Origin: Gymnopilus junonius
Taxonomy: Eukaryota; Basidiomycota; Agaricomycetes; Agaricales; Galerinaceae
NCBI GenBank assembly: GCA_015501075.1
Contig: JADNYJ010000295.1
Span: 1-40,556, forward strand
Length of the DNA: 40,556 nt
Direction of reading: 5' to 3'
In this document: one piece after another, positions 10,855 to 20,508 of the stretch
Numbering within the stretch: position 1 is the first letter of the stretch
How the letters are laid out: each line of letters begins with the position of its first letter
Program-made: the position numbers and the translations under genes
Notes under the pieces: model-generated
What the model was told of the DNA's origin: nothing
The model's database searches: none
Seen by the model: the letters and a program-made list of their open reading frames with translations, nothing else

Positions 10855-12944
10855 CAGTTTCATGAGATATGGCCAAGCTCTCCACAATTGAAACACACTC
10901 TAGATGCTAGTCTCTCAGACTTCTCTTTGTCTGAGAGTTTGGGTGTGCTCCTAGGTTCGGGCTTGACAGAATCTCTTCGCAATACTGACCTAGATCTGTT
11001 AGACTTCGAGTGGTTAGACCTGAATGAGTGCAAACGCGATTCTCACGAGGATCGACCATGATGCTTGTTATGATCATATTGGTGTTTGAATGATGAACTT
11101 GGTCTGCTATCATGTGAGTGAGCATTATTGTTGTTTCTCTGATGGTGGTGATGCTGATGTTTCCTTGAAGACTCAGCATGTTCATTCGAAAAAGATAGAC
11201 CAGTGTTACTTGGCCCATTTCCTCTCCGATCCCTTCCATCTGAGATGCTCTCAGAAATTTCGATGATTTCTGCTTGTACCAAAACCTCATCCCAGGAAGA
11301 TACTTCAGGGTTGAGACCATCGCACCAAAGAGCTTTCTGAATAATGGTGCATAAACCATTCCAAAGTTTGATTACCTTTTCCCTTTCAGGAACAGAACCA
11401 AGCATATTGAACATTTCTTGCAGTGAATAGGCATAACCCGTTACAGTCTTGTCATTTTGGTATGCCTTTTCCAACTTCTTATGCACTTGCATGCAATAGT
11501 TTATGGGGAAACAGAAGTTAAATAATTCACTAAAGAACTGGTCCAATGACCACTTCTCTTCGTTGATTGCAACCTTCTGGGTATAAAAGGTATATGCATT
11601 ATCCTTGAGGAAATGTGAAAGAACGAACACCTGATCGCATTTTTTAATACAACTCTGTTTAATATAGGCCGTTCCTTCATGGACGAACCGATGGTAATCA
11701 TGTAAGGTGGGTTGACCACTATAGGTGAGTGGCTTAAATGGCTTAAAATCTATAGATCTGCTATGCTTATGCTTCCGAGATCTCTTCTTAGACCTGCTGT
11801 GCTTTCTTGAACCCTTCCTTCGATGTCCAGAATTTGAATCTCCTGATGACCCAGACAACTCATCAGATGAACTGTCATCTGAAGAGTTCATTCCTGAATC
11901 TGAATTGGATTCCGACTCCGAACTGGAGCTAGATGGATCGGATGGTGAGTCAGGCTTTTTCTGATGCCGTGATTTATCCAACTTAGCTGCCTTCTCCAAA
12001 GCAATTCTGAGATAACTACGGGGATTGATCTGCTTAGCTGGCTTAGCTACATCTGGTAAAGCTTTCTTCTTTCATCCCACATTGGTTTTATCCCAATTAG
12101 TGATGGTATCAGTGTTAGGGGTTTGATCCCTGCTTTGAGAAGTGTCCACATGAGGAGCACGGCCAGTTTTACCAGTGGGTAATTTGTTATTCTTGCGATT
12201 CTCTTCCTTAATGGTAGCAAGAGCCGCAGCCTGTGCTTTCGGATCCAACTCTGAGTTGCTTAGTCCAGCTGCACCCCAGTTTCTGGGGTCAATACCTTTA
12301 CCTTTCGGTTCCGAAGGCCCCTCTTCACGAGATTCAGAGGTATCATGTCGAACTGGTGGCTCAACATTGAACAGCCATTTGGCAAATTTTTCTTGGTCAG
12401 TGGGTTTCAAAGCTTTGGCCACCTTGTCAACAGCTTTAAGCTGTTCCTCAGTTAGCTCATAGTGATTCTTACTAGCTATCACAGGTGAGGAAATAACATT
12501 CTTCTCATCAGAAGACTTCTTTGTGCCATGCTGTTGCTTGCGAGGCACAGTAGTCCATGGTGCTTCATCACTGGACTTATCAAAATCATTGGAACTTTCA
12601 CTGCCCGAGGTTCCATGTGTCTTAGGAATGGATGCATCAAATTTATTAAAATTCAAATGAGGTACGTTTCGAATTGTATCAGACGCCAAGCCGGTAGCTA
12701 CTCAGCTGGCTTGAACAGGCGTATCCCACACAGCTGGATGCAATGTGCCAGTGGGGGTAACCGGACGCGAGGTGGCAACTTTGCTGAACAAACGACTGTC
12801 ACCGCTCTCAGAAACAGGGCTACGAGCCCGAGTCTCAGGACCAATAAAGGTTGTCCTGGAAGAAGACTGGCTCAAAGAGCGGATGGGGGTGCTAACGGCT
12901 TCAGATGGAGCCATATGAGCACGCAAAGGGTACCTGGAAGTCAT
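10855..12944 (-). pseudogene. gag: gag of the inner element with zinc knuckle
   Basis: The frame starts with ATG at 12944 (MTSRYPLRAHMAPSEA) and stays in one frame to beyond 10860, interrupted only by TGA codons at 12702, 12072, 11043 and 10860. It includes a Ser/Asp-rich segment, an SR-like basic stretch (KHSRSKKRSRKHKHSR), the capsid-like core (FKPLTYSGQPTLHDYHRFV ... TFYTQKV) and a CCHC zinc knuckle at 10854-10895 (CFNCGELGHIS-stop-NC). The stop inside the zinc knuckle sits where an arginine or lysine is usual, again fitting CGA to TGA. The role is RNA packaging and capsid formation; here it is dead. Confidence 0.85.
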
Positions 12945-13167
12945 AGTAGATTAGTAATGAGACGTTCAAATTGGATACTTAGCAAAAAATAAGAGGGTTA
13001 AAAGTCAAGAGGGTATGTAGCTGTTGGAAGCTGGATGATCAGGTTGATCAGACCCTAGTACCAAACAACAGAGCAGCAGGAGAGTTTTTTTTTTTTCAAG
13101 AGAAGCTAGAGCAAGAAGTTGCCTAGAGAGAGAAGAGAGAAGAGCGAGAGTTTTACTGTCAAAAAGA
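12945..13167 (-). other. 5' leader of the inner element
   Basis: Between the 5' LTR and the gag ATG there are about 220 bases, with a purine-rich tract near 13090-13165. Directly after the LTR the minus strand reads TCTTTTTGACAG, which does not begin with TGG. A canonical tRNA primer site was therefore not found, and priming by another route or decay of the site remains open. Confidence 0.5.
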
Positions 13168-13514
13168 TGTGATGCAAGGGGTTCTCGTGGGAGAAAGTCG
13201 ATGAGAGGGCAGTTGCGCCACACAGAGGAATAAACAGACAGGGATAACGACTGTAGATTCACTGCAGGACTATTCTATGAACGGATAGTGCTTATATACC
13301 AGTAGTAGATAGTCATGTGATAGATAGTCCGGGTAAACATAGGTGGTGTCATACGAAGTGGGCATAGGGCAAAGGAGCATGTGGTGAGGCGTGGATCGGC
13401 ATAGTACATATTTAGATTGGTAATAAGATGGAATGTAAAGGAGATGGAAGAGGGTTCAAAGGGAGAACATATGCGGTGCAGTTTGCAGGTGAGGGATGAT
13501 CTGTGGACATTACA
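13168..13514 (-). repeat. 5' LTR of the inner element
   Basis: 347 bp, TGTGATGC to ATTACA on the plus strand, paired with 3645-3991. On the minus strand it contains a TATATAAG promoter box, so transcription of the element would start here and run towards lower coordinates. Confidence 0.95.
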
Positions 13515-13519
13515 GATCA
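13515..13519. repeat. Target-site duplication, right copy (GATCA)
   Basis: Matches 3640-3644 exactly and marks the right junction of the inner element with the outer gag. Confidence 0.95.
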
Positions 13520-14230
13520 GATGAATATGAGTTGTGGGGGCAGTTGTCTGAATCAAAAGGAAAGGACTGGGAAAGCTTCAAAACTGCAGTAACTGAACTT
13601 TATCCTGGTGCAACCAGCAACCACAAATATACTGTACATGAGCTACAGGTTTTAACCAAGGAATGGCAATCAAAGCCAATCACTAGTCAGAATCAATTTG
13701 GAGAATATTTTAGAGAGTTCTTACGAATTGCAAATTTCCTCAAAAGCAAGGATCGACTTTCAGATCGTGAAGTAAGCAACATGTTTATGCAAGGACTTCA
13801 CATCAACTTTCAACAAGCGAGTTCGTGAACAGCTTCGAATCAAGAGTCCTGATCACCACCTTGATGATCCATGGACTCTTGCCAAGATAAAAGTTGCTGC
13901 GGTGATGATAACACCTTCAGCAAAAATAGCAGCATCACCAAATGATCCACCCACTAAAGCAGAATCATCCCAAGCTCACAGCAAAGTCAAGAAGGAAGTT
14001 TTTGATGCAGCAAGCATCCAAGCAGGGCTAGATGAAGGAAAATGGGCAGACATGGTGGCAATGACATTGATGAAGAAATTAAATCTCTCACCTAATAAGG
14101 TGCCAAATCTGAACTGAACATGCAAGGGGTTCTGTTTATTTTGCAGTGACCCTGCCCATTTCCTTGCCAATTGCCCTAAACTTGCTGAATACATCGCCAA
14201 AGGATGGTGCAAGCGTGATGATAGAGGACA
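13520..14230 (+). pseudogene. gag: gag of the outer retrotransposon, 3' part with zinc knuckle
   Basis: The frame resumes at GATGAATATGAG (DEYELWGQLSES) and gives a retrotransposon gag core (QFGEYFREFLRIANFL, then DREVSNMFMQGL). A one-base insertion near 13818-13822 moves the continuation (KRVREQLRIKSPDHH) to another frame. A further frame change before 14133 brings in a CCHC zinc knuckle, CLFCSDPAHFLANC (14133-14174). The gag is thus split by the insertion and further broken by small indels. Confidence 0.75.
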
Positions 14231-14234
14231 AGTA

Positions 14235-15242
14235 TTGACAACTAATGGAGCAAAAGTGACATCGCAAATGGCGGAAGGGAAGAACTTAATGGAACAGATT
14301 GATAATTGGCGCCGAGCCAATCCCTCTATAGCGATGGTGTCTGCACATGTCGTGGAAGTCCACGAAGTACCATCTGCCTGGATTGAAGAAGTCAGCGAGG
14401 ATGACCTTCCACAGGAAGAACAAATACTTACCCAACGGGATCTGGAAGAAATCGAGACGTTTCAGGCATTAGCAATACAGGCCACTAAGAAGGCCGAAGT
14501 CGCAAAGCAAAAACTGGTCTCACCTAAGCCAAACATCTCTGGCCTGACAACTCAAAGCATGGCAAAACAACAGCAGACAGCCGAGAAGAACAAGCCTTCC
14601 CAGGTGCCGCCTGTGTCTTCGCCTATACCGAATGTGGCTCAGTTCCGATATGTGACACCGATCGAAGATCCTAAATTAATCAGGGGGGTAGCAGCAAAGG
14701 GTCTGGATACTGAAGTTGTGCTTACCCTTCGAGAATTGCTGGCAATATCCCCTGAAGTTCACAAACAAGTCAAAGAACTTGTAACAACCAAGCATGTTGT
14801 CCCTTCAGTGGAAACGGCACTCAATTTAAATCAGTTTTCATCAAATGCTCATGCAGCAAATGAAGACCTACATGAACAAGGGCTGAGGCTCCCAGATACA
14901 AAGAAGGGACTAATCGTGGCGAAGCACACAGAAAAACTGCGCGCTATTGACATCATGCTCAAAAGCAACATCAAGATTGAAGCATTGATTGACAGTGGAT
15001 CTATGGTGGTTGCTTTGCGACGTGACAAGTGGGAATTGCTAGGACAGCCAGTTCAGTCAGATCATTTAATGATAATGAAGACAGCAAACCTTACTAGCAA
15101 TGCAACCCTCGGTCTCCTCCATAATCTTCCTATCACAATCGGAGATCATGTGTTCTATGTGCAGGTTCAGGTGGTCGAAGATGCCCCATATGAGATGTTA
15201 TTGGGCTTACCTTTTTTCTCCTTAACCACGGCTATATTCTGA
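14235..15242 (+). pseudogene. pol: Protease region of the outer retrotransposon
   Basis: This long open frame continues in frame from the zinc knuckle. It has a low-complexity linker and then a retropepsin-type domain with active site ALIDSGSMVV near 14985-15010 and the second motif YEMLLGLPFFSL near 15190. The ORF ends at TGA 15240-15242, after which the same line of sequence (FKDGAVHMTMVDP) can be read further. It is part of a larger polyprotein and not a stand-alone gene. Confidence 0.75.
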
Positions 15243-16070
15243 CATTTCAAGGATGGTGCGGTTCATATGACTATGGTGGATCCTAATATGAAGTCCATCA
15301 TCACAGTGCCAACATGAGAACATGAGAGTCTACAGATGGACTTACTGGGGCTCGGACTCGGAATTAATTTTGTGATAATCGACTATCGCAGTAGTTCTGC
15401 GGAAGATGAGGATGGGGACTCACAAAATGATGACATGAGCTCTGAAGATGGCATGCCAGGTCTTCAAAGGTGTCCAATACTGATATTGACAATGAAGACT
15501 ACCAGGCCATGCTGAGCGATGATGAGGAAGGGAAGTCAATGATGAAGCCCACCTAGATGCAACAGAGGTGCCCGACTCGACTCTGACTTGACTGGTCCAC
15601 ATTCTGGTTACACATGCAACAGAAGTATCAAATTTGCTGTCACTGCTAAAAATAATGGAAGTCCATCAATCTACCTCAGGGATGGGGCTGCAGAATACTG
15701 CCTACAAGAAGGTGGAAAACCATGTGAAGCCCATCACTACCACCTTCCGAAGATTTTTGTATTGTTCGCAAAGTTCCCTCCATCTTGGCGACATGCCGGG
15801 TTGCCAGGCACCACCTGAGTTCACACCAGGGAAAAGATACAGAGGACAGAAGGGGCAGATGAAAGTTAATAGGATGGGTTTCTTTGGCCTGAAGAGGAAA
15901 ACTTATCCATTTTATTCTCAAGGCCAGGAAGACGGCTTCGCCTGGGACAGACTGAAAAAGGAAAGTTCTCATCAGACTATTTTGAGCCAGTGGTCATCCC
16001 CACAGTGAGCATGTACCTTGGGTCTTATGGAACATTCTGATCCCACAGGGGATCTACAATCAAGTCATTG
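15243..16070 (+). pseudogene. Decayed linker between protease and RT of the outer element
   Basis: Several short frames carry acidic, Asp/Glu-rich and proline-containing segments typical of a retrotransposon polyprotein linker, with no domain I can name. Multiple stops and frame changes show decay. Confidence 0.5.
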
Positions 16071-17710
16071 ATGTCATTAAGGCAAAAATAGCCTCCAACA
16101 TCTATGAACCTTCCAACTCCCCTATTGGTCACATTGGTTCACAGTCATGAAGAAGGATGGAAAATCCCTCTGCCTTGTCTATGATCTGCAACCTCTCAAC
16201 CAGTTGCTATCAAGGATTCAGCCCTACCTCCCCATGTCGAGACCTATGTGGAATCTTTTGGCGGATGAGGTTGTTATGGAATGTTTGACCTCTTCATCAG
16301 ATTCACTCAGTGTGAGCTTGCTGTAAAATCACGGGATCTCACCACCTTTCAAACTCCCCTTGGAACTTTTTGTCTGACATCCATTCCTATGGGGTACATA
16401 ATTCTATGCAAATCCAACATGGTGATATGACCTTCCTGCTTCAAGATGAAATCCCACATATTACTATTCCATTCATCAATGACATACCAGTCAAGGGGCC
16501 AGCCACTCATTATGAACTCCCTGGAGGAGGTTATGAAACTATTCCGGATAATCCAGGAATACATCGATTTGTTTGGGAGCACCTGAACAACATCAATCAT
16601 ATTATTCAATGGATTAGGCATGCTGGAGGTACCTTTTCAGGTCCGAAGTCAAACCTATGCTCAGAAACTGCTGTGATCATTGGACACCATTGTACCTATG
16701 ATGGCCGGGTCCCTTTGGAGTCTCAGGTCCAGAAAATTATTGATTGGCTGGTTTGTGAATCTCTGACTGATGTCAGGGGCTTCCTTGGCATGTTGGGCAC
16801 CATTCGTATCTTCATCAAGGACTATGCTCAGCACACTAGGCCTCTCGTCGATTTAACTCGAAAGAACATACCTTTTGAATTTGGGAACGAGCAGCTTTTG
16901 GCTATGGAGAAGCTGAAAATGTTTGCCCAGACTTGTCCGGCTATTCATGCTATTGACTATGACTCAGATAACAAAGTTACTCTTGCTGTTGACTCATCCT
17001 GGATGGCAGTCAGCTATGTTCTCTCTCAGCAGGATGATGACAGGAGGCAGTATCCCTCTCATTTTGGTTCAATTACATGGAATGAGCAAGAGCAATGTTA
17101 CTCACAAGCGAAGGTCAAACTTTATGGCCTTTTTCATGCACTTAAGGACATGCAAATCTATATCGTTGGAGCAAAAAACCTCATGGTCGAGGTCAATGCA
17201 AAATACATCAAAGGGATGATTAACAATCCCGACATTGTTCCTAGTGCAGCTGCCAACCAATGGTTAGCCAGAATTCTTCTGTTCAACTTCAAACTTTGCC
17301 ACATACCTGGTAAAGACCACACTGCTGCTGACGGTTTGTCCAGGCACCGCCAATCTGAAAATGACCTCATGGACGGTGAAGATATCGATCAGTGGATCGA
17401 CAAGGCGAATTGTTTTGCTGTCGAGATGCTGAACTCCTCAGTAACATGTTCAGGTCCCCCAGCTGTGCTCACCTTGTTGAATCTGGTTTCGCCAGCGATG
17501 CTCATTACTACGACCAAAAATGTGATAACCTTGCCTCTGAGTGACAAAGCAGAGAGGCGGGACTTACTTATCAAGCATATTGAGGTATTCTTGGGTAATC
17601 CAGTCAGGCCCAATAATGTTATGGACTTGGAATTCTCCCAATTTATTCATCAGGCCTCCGATTTCTTTATTCAAGGGGGTCAGCATCAGGAAAAAGCATT
17701 TTTGCCCTGA
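16071..17710 (+). pseudogene. pol: Reverse transcriptase and RNase H of the outer retrotransposon
   Basis: RT blocks are recognisable from about 16150 (VMKKDGKSLCLVYDLQPLN) through QIQHGDMTFLLQDEIPH and PFINDIPVKGP to RNase H (AVDSSWMAVSYVLSQ) and its tail (HIPGKDHTAADGLSRHR). The catalytic box reads F-I-N-D at 16472-16483, whereas this basidiomycete family, as I recall it, has FIDD; the codon at 16478-16480 is AAT. Many arginines expected in the family are replaced by His, Gln, Cys or Trp (for example KSLC, NHIIQWI, IGHHC), as CpG decay of CGN codons would give. The frame ends at 17710 without an integrase. Confidence 0.8.
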
Positions 17711-18732
17711 ACAAACTCAGGCAAACACAGGGCTTACCCAATCCATCACTTTGGTCTAGGAGCTCCCATCACGTCTCTGAGCACTCTGTGTTCCCCCAGG
17801 TGCTCTCAGCAACAGCTCTTCAATAAAAAGCTCTAGAATCACTCAGAGCTCCCAGGGGTAAATAAATTAGGATAGTCAAGTAATACAGTAATACTAATAG
17901 ATAGTTGAGTTCAGACAATCATGTGACCTCTGCCCTGGAATTGCAAGCTGAAGTTGCAAGGCAAAAGTCACATGAATGCCATCTGTGGTAGCCCCTCCAA
18001 TCTCCTTTACTAGTATTTAGTTCTGTCCAATAAGTAAAGAAAATGAATTATATTCTTTATAATTTAATACACTACTGTATATACATGGCTTATAGATCAC
18101 AAAAAACAAAACAAAAGCAACAGGAGGAATCTCCATGTTGCAGGGGTAGGAAGACAAGTGGTGGTGTGGTGGAAGGGCCAGCTGTGATGCAACGCTGCAG
18201 GTGTCTGCCCAACTCGCACGTAGCAAGAGGGTTGAGCCGCGGCAAGGTCAATGCCATGCATTGGTGGTAGCTGGGTGCAACTGCACCACCCATGAGCCCA
18301 GCTCGTCCTTGCAACCGAGAAGCAAGGGGTGGTCATGTGTGACTACCAGCGACCATACCCACCCTCCAGCTTGATGCAGCAAGTTGAGAGGGTGGGAAAG
18401 CAGCGACGACAGCCACTGTGCACCAGAGAGTCAGCGTAACCACCTCTGACTCGCTCTTCGATACGAGGGAGGTGGAGTGGGCGATGGCAGCAGAACGTGG
18501 GTGAGTGGGGCAAGTACATAGCCCTCAGCACCCTCCTGCTCGGCATTGCAAGCGAAGAAGGGGCGGCAAGGTGGCGGTGGTGACAGCGATGGTGTTGGTG
18601 TTGGCCTGGGTTGTAGAGGCGAAATAACCCACCTCCGACTCGCTCTTCCACACGAGGGAGATGGGGGTGAGGTTGTCGAGAGGAAAGGGAAAATAATTAC
18701 CCAAGGCAAAAATGGATGCTGCATAGGCTGCT
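17711..18732. other. Non-coding stretch between the outer element and the Tnp2 remnant
   Basis: I see no gene here. A GC-rich part (18120-18680) contains overlapping minus-strand open frames with low-complexity Ser/Pro/His translations that look spurious. A direct repeat lies at 18435-18480 and 18625-18667. The first 200 bases after 17710 may be 3' debris of the outer retrotransposon. Confidence 0.5.
18435..18667. repeat. Direct repeat pair of about 45 bp
   Basis: The copies 18435-18480 and 18625-18667 share ACTCGCTCTTC, ACGAGGGAG and flanking CCACCTC, with a few differences. Separation is 190 bp. Origin unknown. Confidence 0.6.
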
Positions 18733-19338
18733 TTGGATAGCGTTGGGGATGAAATGTGCGATATCTTTGATGGTGACATGCTCTGCAATTTCAAAGGACC
18801 AGGTGGACTCTATTTTAGTCAGGGTGATGGAGGCGGTCACTATGTTTTCTTGCTCTCGGTCAACTTCTTTAACCCCCTTGGCAATAAACAAGCAGGGAAG
18901 AAAGTTTCAGTTGGCATAATCAGTCTTATATGCCTTAATATACCCCCCGAACTTCGTTACAAAGTGGAGTACATGTTTCTAGCAGGTCTCATCAATGGCC
19001 CTCATGAACCTCCCCTTGACACAGGAAACCACTATATCCAGCCCATCATTGACGATTTCATTGATTTCTGGAGTCCTGGAGTCTGGTTTACCCATACAGA
19101 TGGTCATCCAGATGGGAGACTGGTACTCTGTGCTATTATCAGTGTTGTCTGTGACTTACTTGCTGCTAAAAAGGTAGCTGGATTTGGTTCTCTCACCCAT
19201 ACACACTTTTGCCATATCTGCCATTGTATGCACAACATCCACGGCTATGGTCACCTCGAACAGCACCTCTGGCACTCACATATGAACAAGGAAACCTGCC
19301 ATTCATCTGAGTCATTCCTTGACTCCAACCGTGCTTGA
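18733..19338 (+). pseudogene. Fragment of a Tnp2-family (CACTA-type) transposase
   Basis: The 201-codon frame carries the signature of the basidiomycete Tnp2/Transposase_21 group: FFNPLGNKQAGKKVSVG, ISLICLNIPPELRYKVEYMFL, INGPHEPPLDTGNHYIQP and CAIISVVCDLLAAKKVAGF, then a Cys/His segment (HFCHICHC). A complete transposase is several times longer. This piece lacks the N-terminus and all of the catalytic C-terminal half. The frame can be read past the TGA at 19336-19338, again a possible CGA to TGA change. It is a dead remnant from cut-and-paste transposition. Confidence 0.75.
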
Positions 19339-20310
19339 CTTGGGCTTGACAATCTTTTTTCAACCTCAGCAATTATGACAGTGCATGTATTTGCGAATGT
19401 TTTGCCACACTGAAGTGTTGAGGTCATCTATTGAAATTAATTGAAGCTTGGTTAATGAAATCGCTTCTGGTCAATCCCGCCTTTCACTACTCACTGTGTT
19501 TGTGAAGGCTAGAATGCTTGCTCCTTCCAGAGCACTTATGTGGCTAAAATTCTCAGATTCAGGAACTCCTGTGCCACAGAATTGTAATTTATGAAGACAT
19601 TACCTTTAATGATGCACCTGTATGTCGATGAGTAGCATGGTGAACTGTTTGATGAACACCATGGTGTGCCATCTGAGGAGAGGTGTGGTGACTGGGACCT
19701 GAATGTGCTGTCTGCATGAAATTTTAATCATATATTGGTATTGGTGCAAACTGCCACATACCACGATCATCTTTCCCCCATGATGCTGAAACAAATCCAT
19801 TTGGTATGGATTGGGAAAGGGGTTTGAGGGGAATCTGAGGCAGGAGAACTACAAGGACTCTGTCACTCGTGTTCCAGGTATTTGTTCAAGTATGGGTGGA
19901 ATGGATTGAGTTAGGTAATGATGACAGAATTATCTGTAATAAAATGAAACTGAATGCTTACAGTTTCAAGCATGTGAGTGGAAATCGGGGGTGCTATTCA
20001 CTAGAGAATTTTTCTAGCTACTATATTGTCCTTTATATACTTGTCTAGCTAGAAATATTCTACCAAAATTTTTATGTAGTGACGAAAATTTTAACTGCTG
20101 AGTAGCTGGTAATTAGCAAAGAAACTGAGAGGTGATCAAATAAAAGGGGCTGAATATGAGATTCTCGTCATGAAGGGGAAGTAAGGTAAAAGAAAGGGGC
20201 ACCATATTTGTACCAATTAGGAAGGATCGGCAGCGTTGAGTCATCACTGATGCCAGAGGATAATTAAATTGTCAAAAATAGAATCAGATATACAGTTTGT
20301 ATATCCGATG
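19339..20310. other. Non-coding stretch
   Basis: No gene recognised. Near 19345-19395 about 50 bases resemble the 5' end of the F-box-like gene at 21590-21640 (shared TTGACAA, CTCAGC/TTCAGC, ATTATG and GCATGTATT). This may be a tiny relic copy or chance. The rest is AT-rich without clear structure. Confidence 0.5.
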
Positions 20311-20508
20311 TCATCCATTTGTTGTGCTTGGCACTGGTGCACGTCTTTTCAGATGGAACCTGGAATATCTGTCGGATCGTGCATATACTGATTTTCTGTG
20401 CGTAGTCAGAGTGCACACTTCACAATGCTTAGGAATAGTGGCTGCAAAAACCTCTAGGACAACATTTGCAAGAGTGAAAAATGCAACAAGCAAAAATTTG
20501 AATTGCAT
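20311..20508 (-). CDS. Candidate small secreted protein, 65 aa
   Basis: The ATG at 20508 opens a 65-residue frame starting MQFKFLLVAFFTLANVVLEV, a good signal peptide with likely cleavage after FAA near residue 24. The remaining 40 residues contain two cysteines (CEVC) and a dibasic Kex2-like site (LKRR, then APVPSTTNG) near the end. A TATA-like ATATAAAT sequence lies about 70-90 bases upstream of the ATG. Small secreted proteins of this kind are common in fungi as effectors or pheromone-like precursors, but nothing here identifies a function. The codon frame extends further upstream; this ATG was chosen because it gives the signal peptide. It could still be a chance ORF. Confidence 0.35.
   Translation of the reverse strand: MQFKFLLVAFFTLANVVLEVFAATIPKHCEVCTLTTHRKSVYARSDRYSRFHLKRRAPVPSTTNG

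Larger units (their letters stand above)
3645..13514 (-). mobile_element. Inner chromovirus-type Ty3/gypsy retrotransposon, complete but dead
   Basis: The element has two 347-bp LTRs beginning TG and ending CA, 5-bp target duplications, a polypurine tract and a minus-strand gag-pol frame from 12944 down to 4024. Domain order is gag, zinc knuckle, an unassigned repeated region, protease, RT, RNase H, integrase and chromodomain, which is the Ty3/gypsy order with a chromodomain. At 9,870 bp it is long for a fungal chromovirus, mainly because of the extra region between gag and protease. The coding frame contains at least 12 TGA stops and several 1-nt frameshifts, so it cannot move on its own. 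I found no canonical TGG primer-binding site next to the 5' LTR. Confidence 0.92.
3014..17710 (+). mobile_element. Outer, decayed Ty3/gypsy-like LTR retrotransposon
   Basis: On the plus strand the remains follow the order gag (3180-3644 and 13520-14110), zinc knuckle (14133-14174), aspartic protease (about 14985) and reverse transcriptase/RNase H (about 16100-17440). The order is broken at 3645-13514 by a second element. TTTACA ends at 3011 and is followed by TGGAGCCCACTGCGAGG at 3014, which looks like an LTR end and a tRNA primer-binding site. No integrase and no 3' LTR are visible after 17710, so the 3' part is missing. The RT motif is FIND where this family has FIDD. It is certainly immobile. 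The exact outer limits are uncertain; a 5' LTR starting near 2590 is possible but unproven. Confidence 0.75.

Noticed and set aside
11725..11964. Acidic plus-strand frame of 79 codons
   Set aside because: Antisense to the Ser/Asp-rich segment of the inner gag.
4480..12704. Programmed UGA readthrough or selenocysteine recoding in the inner polyprotein
   Set aside because: Twelve TGA codons spread over all domains together with frameshifts indicate decay by CGA to TGA, not recoding.
17711..18100. 3' LTR of the outer retrotransposon
   Set aside because: No similarity to the sequence before 3011 could be seen, and the polyprotein ends before integrase, so the 3' part is probably deleted.
18090..18794. 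Overlapping minus-strand frames rich in Pro, Ser and His
   Set aside because: Low-complexity translation of a GC-rich repeat-containing stretch; several frames are equally open.
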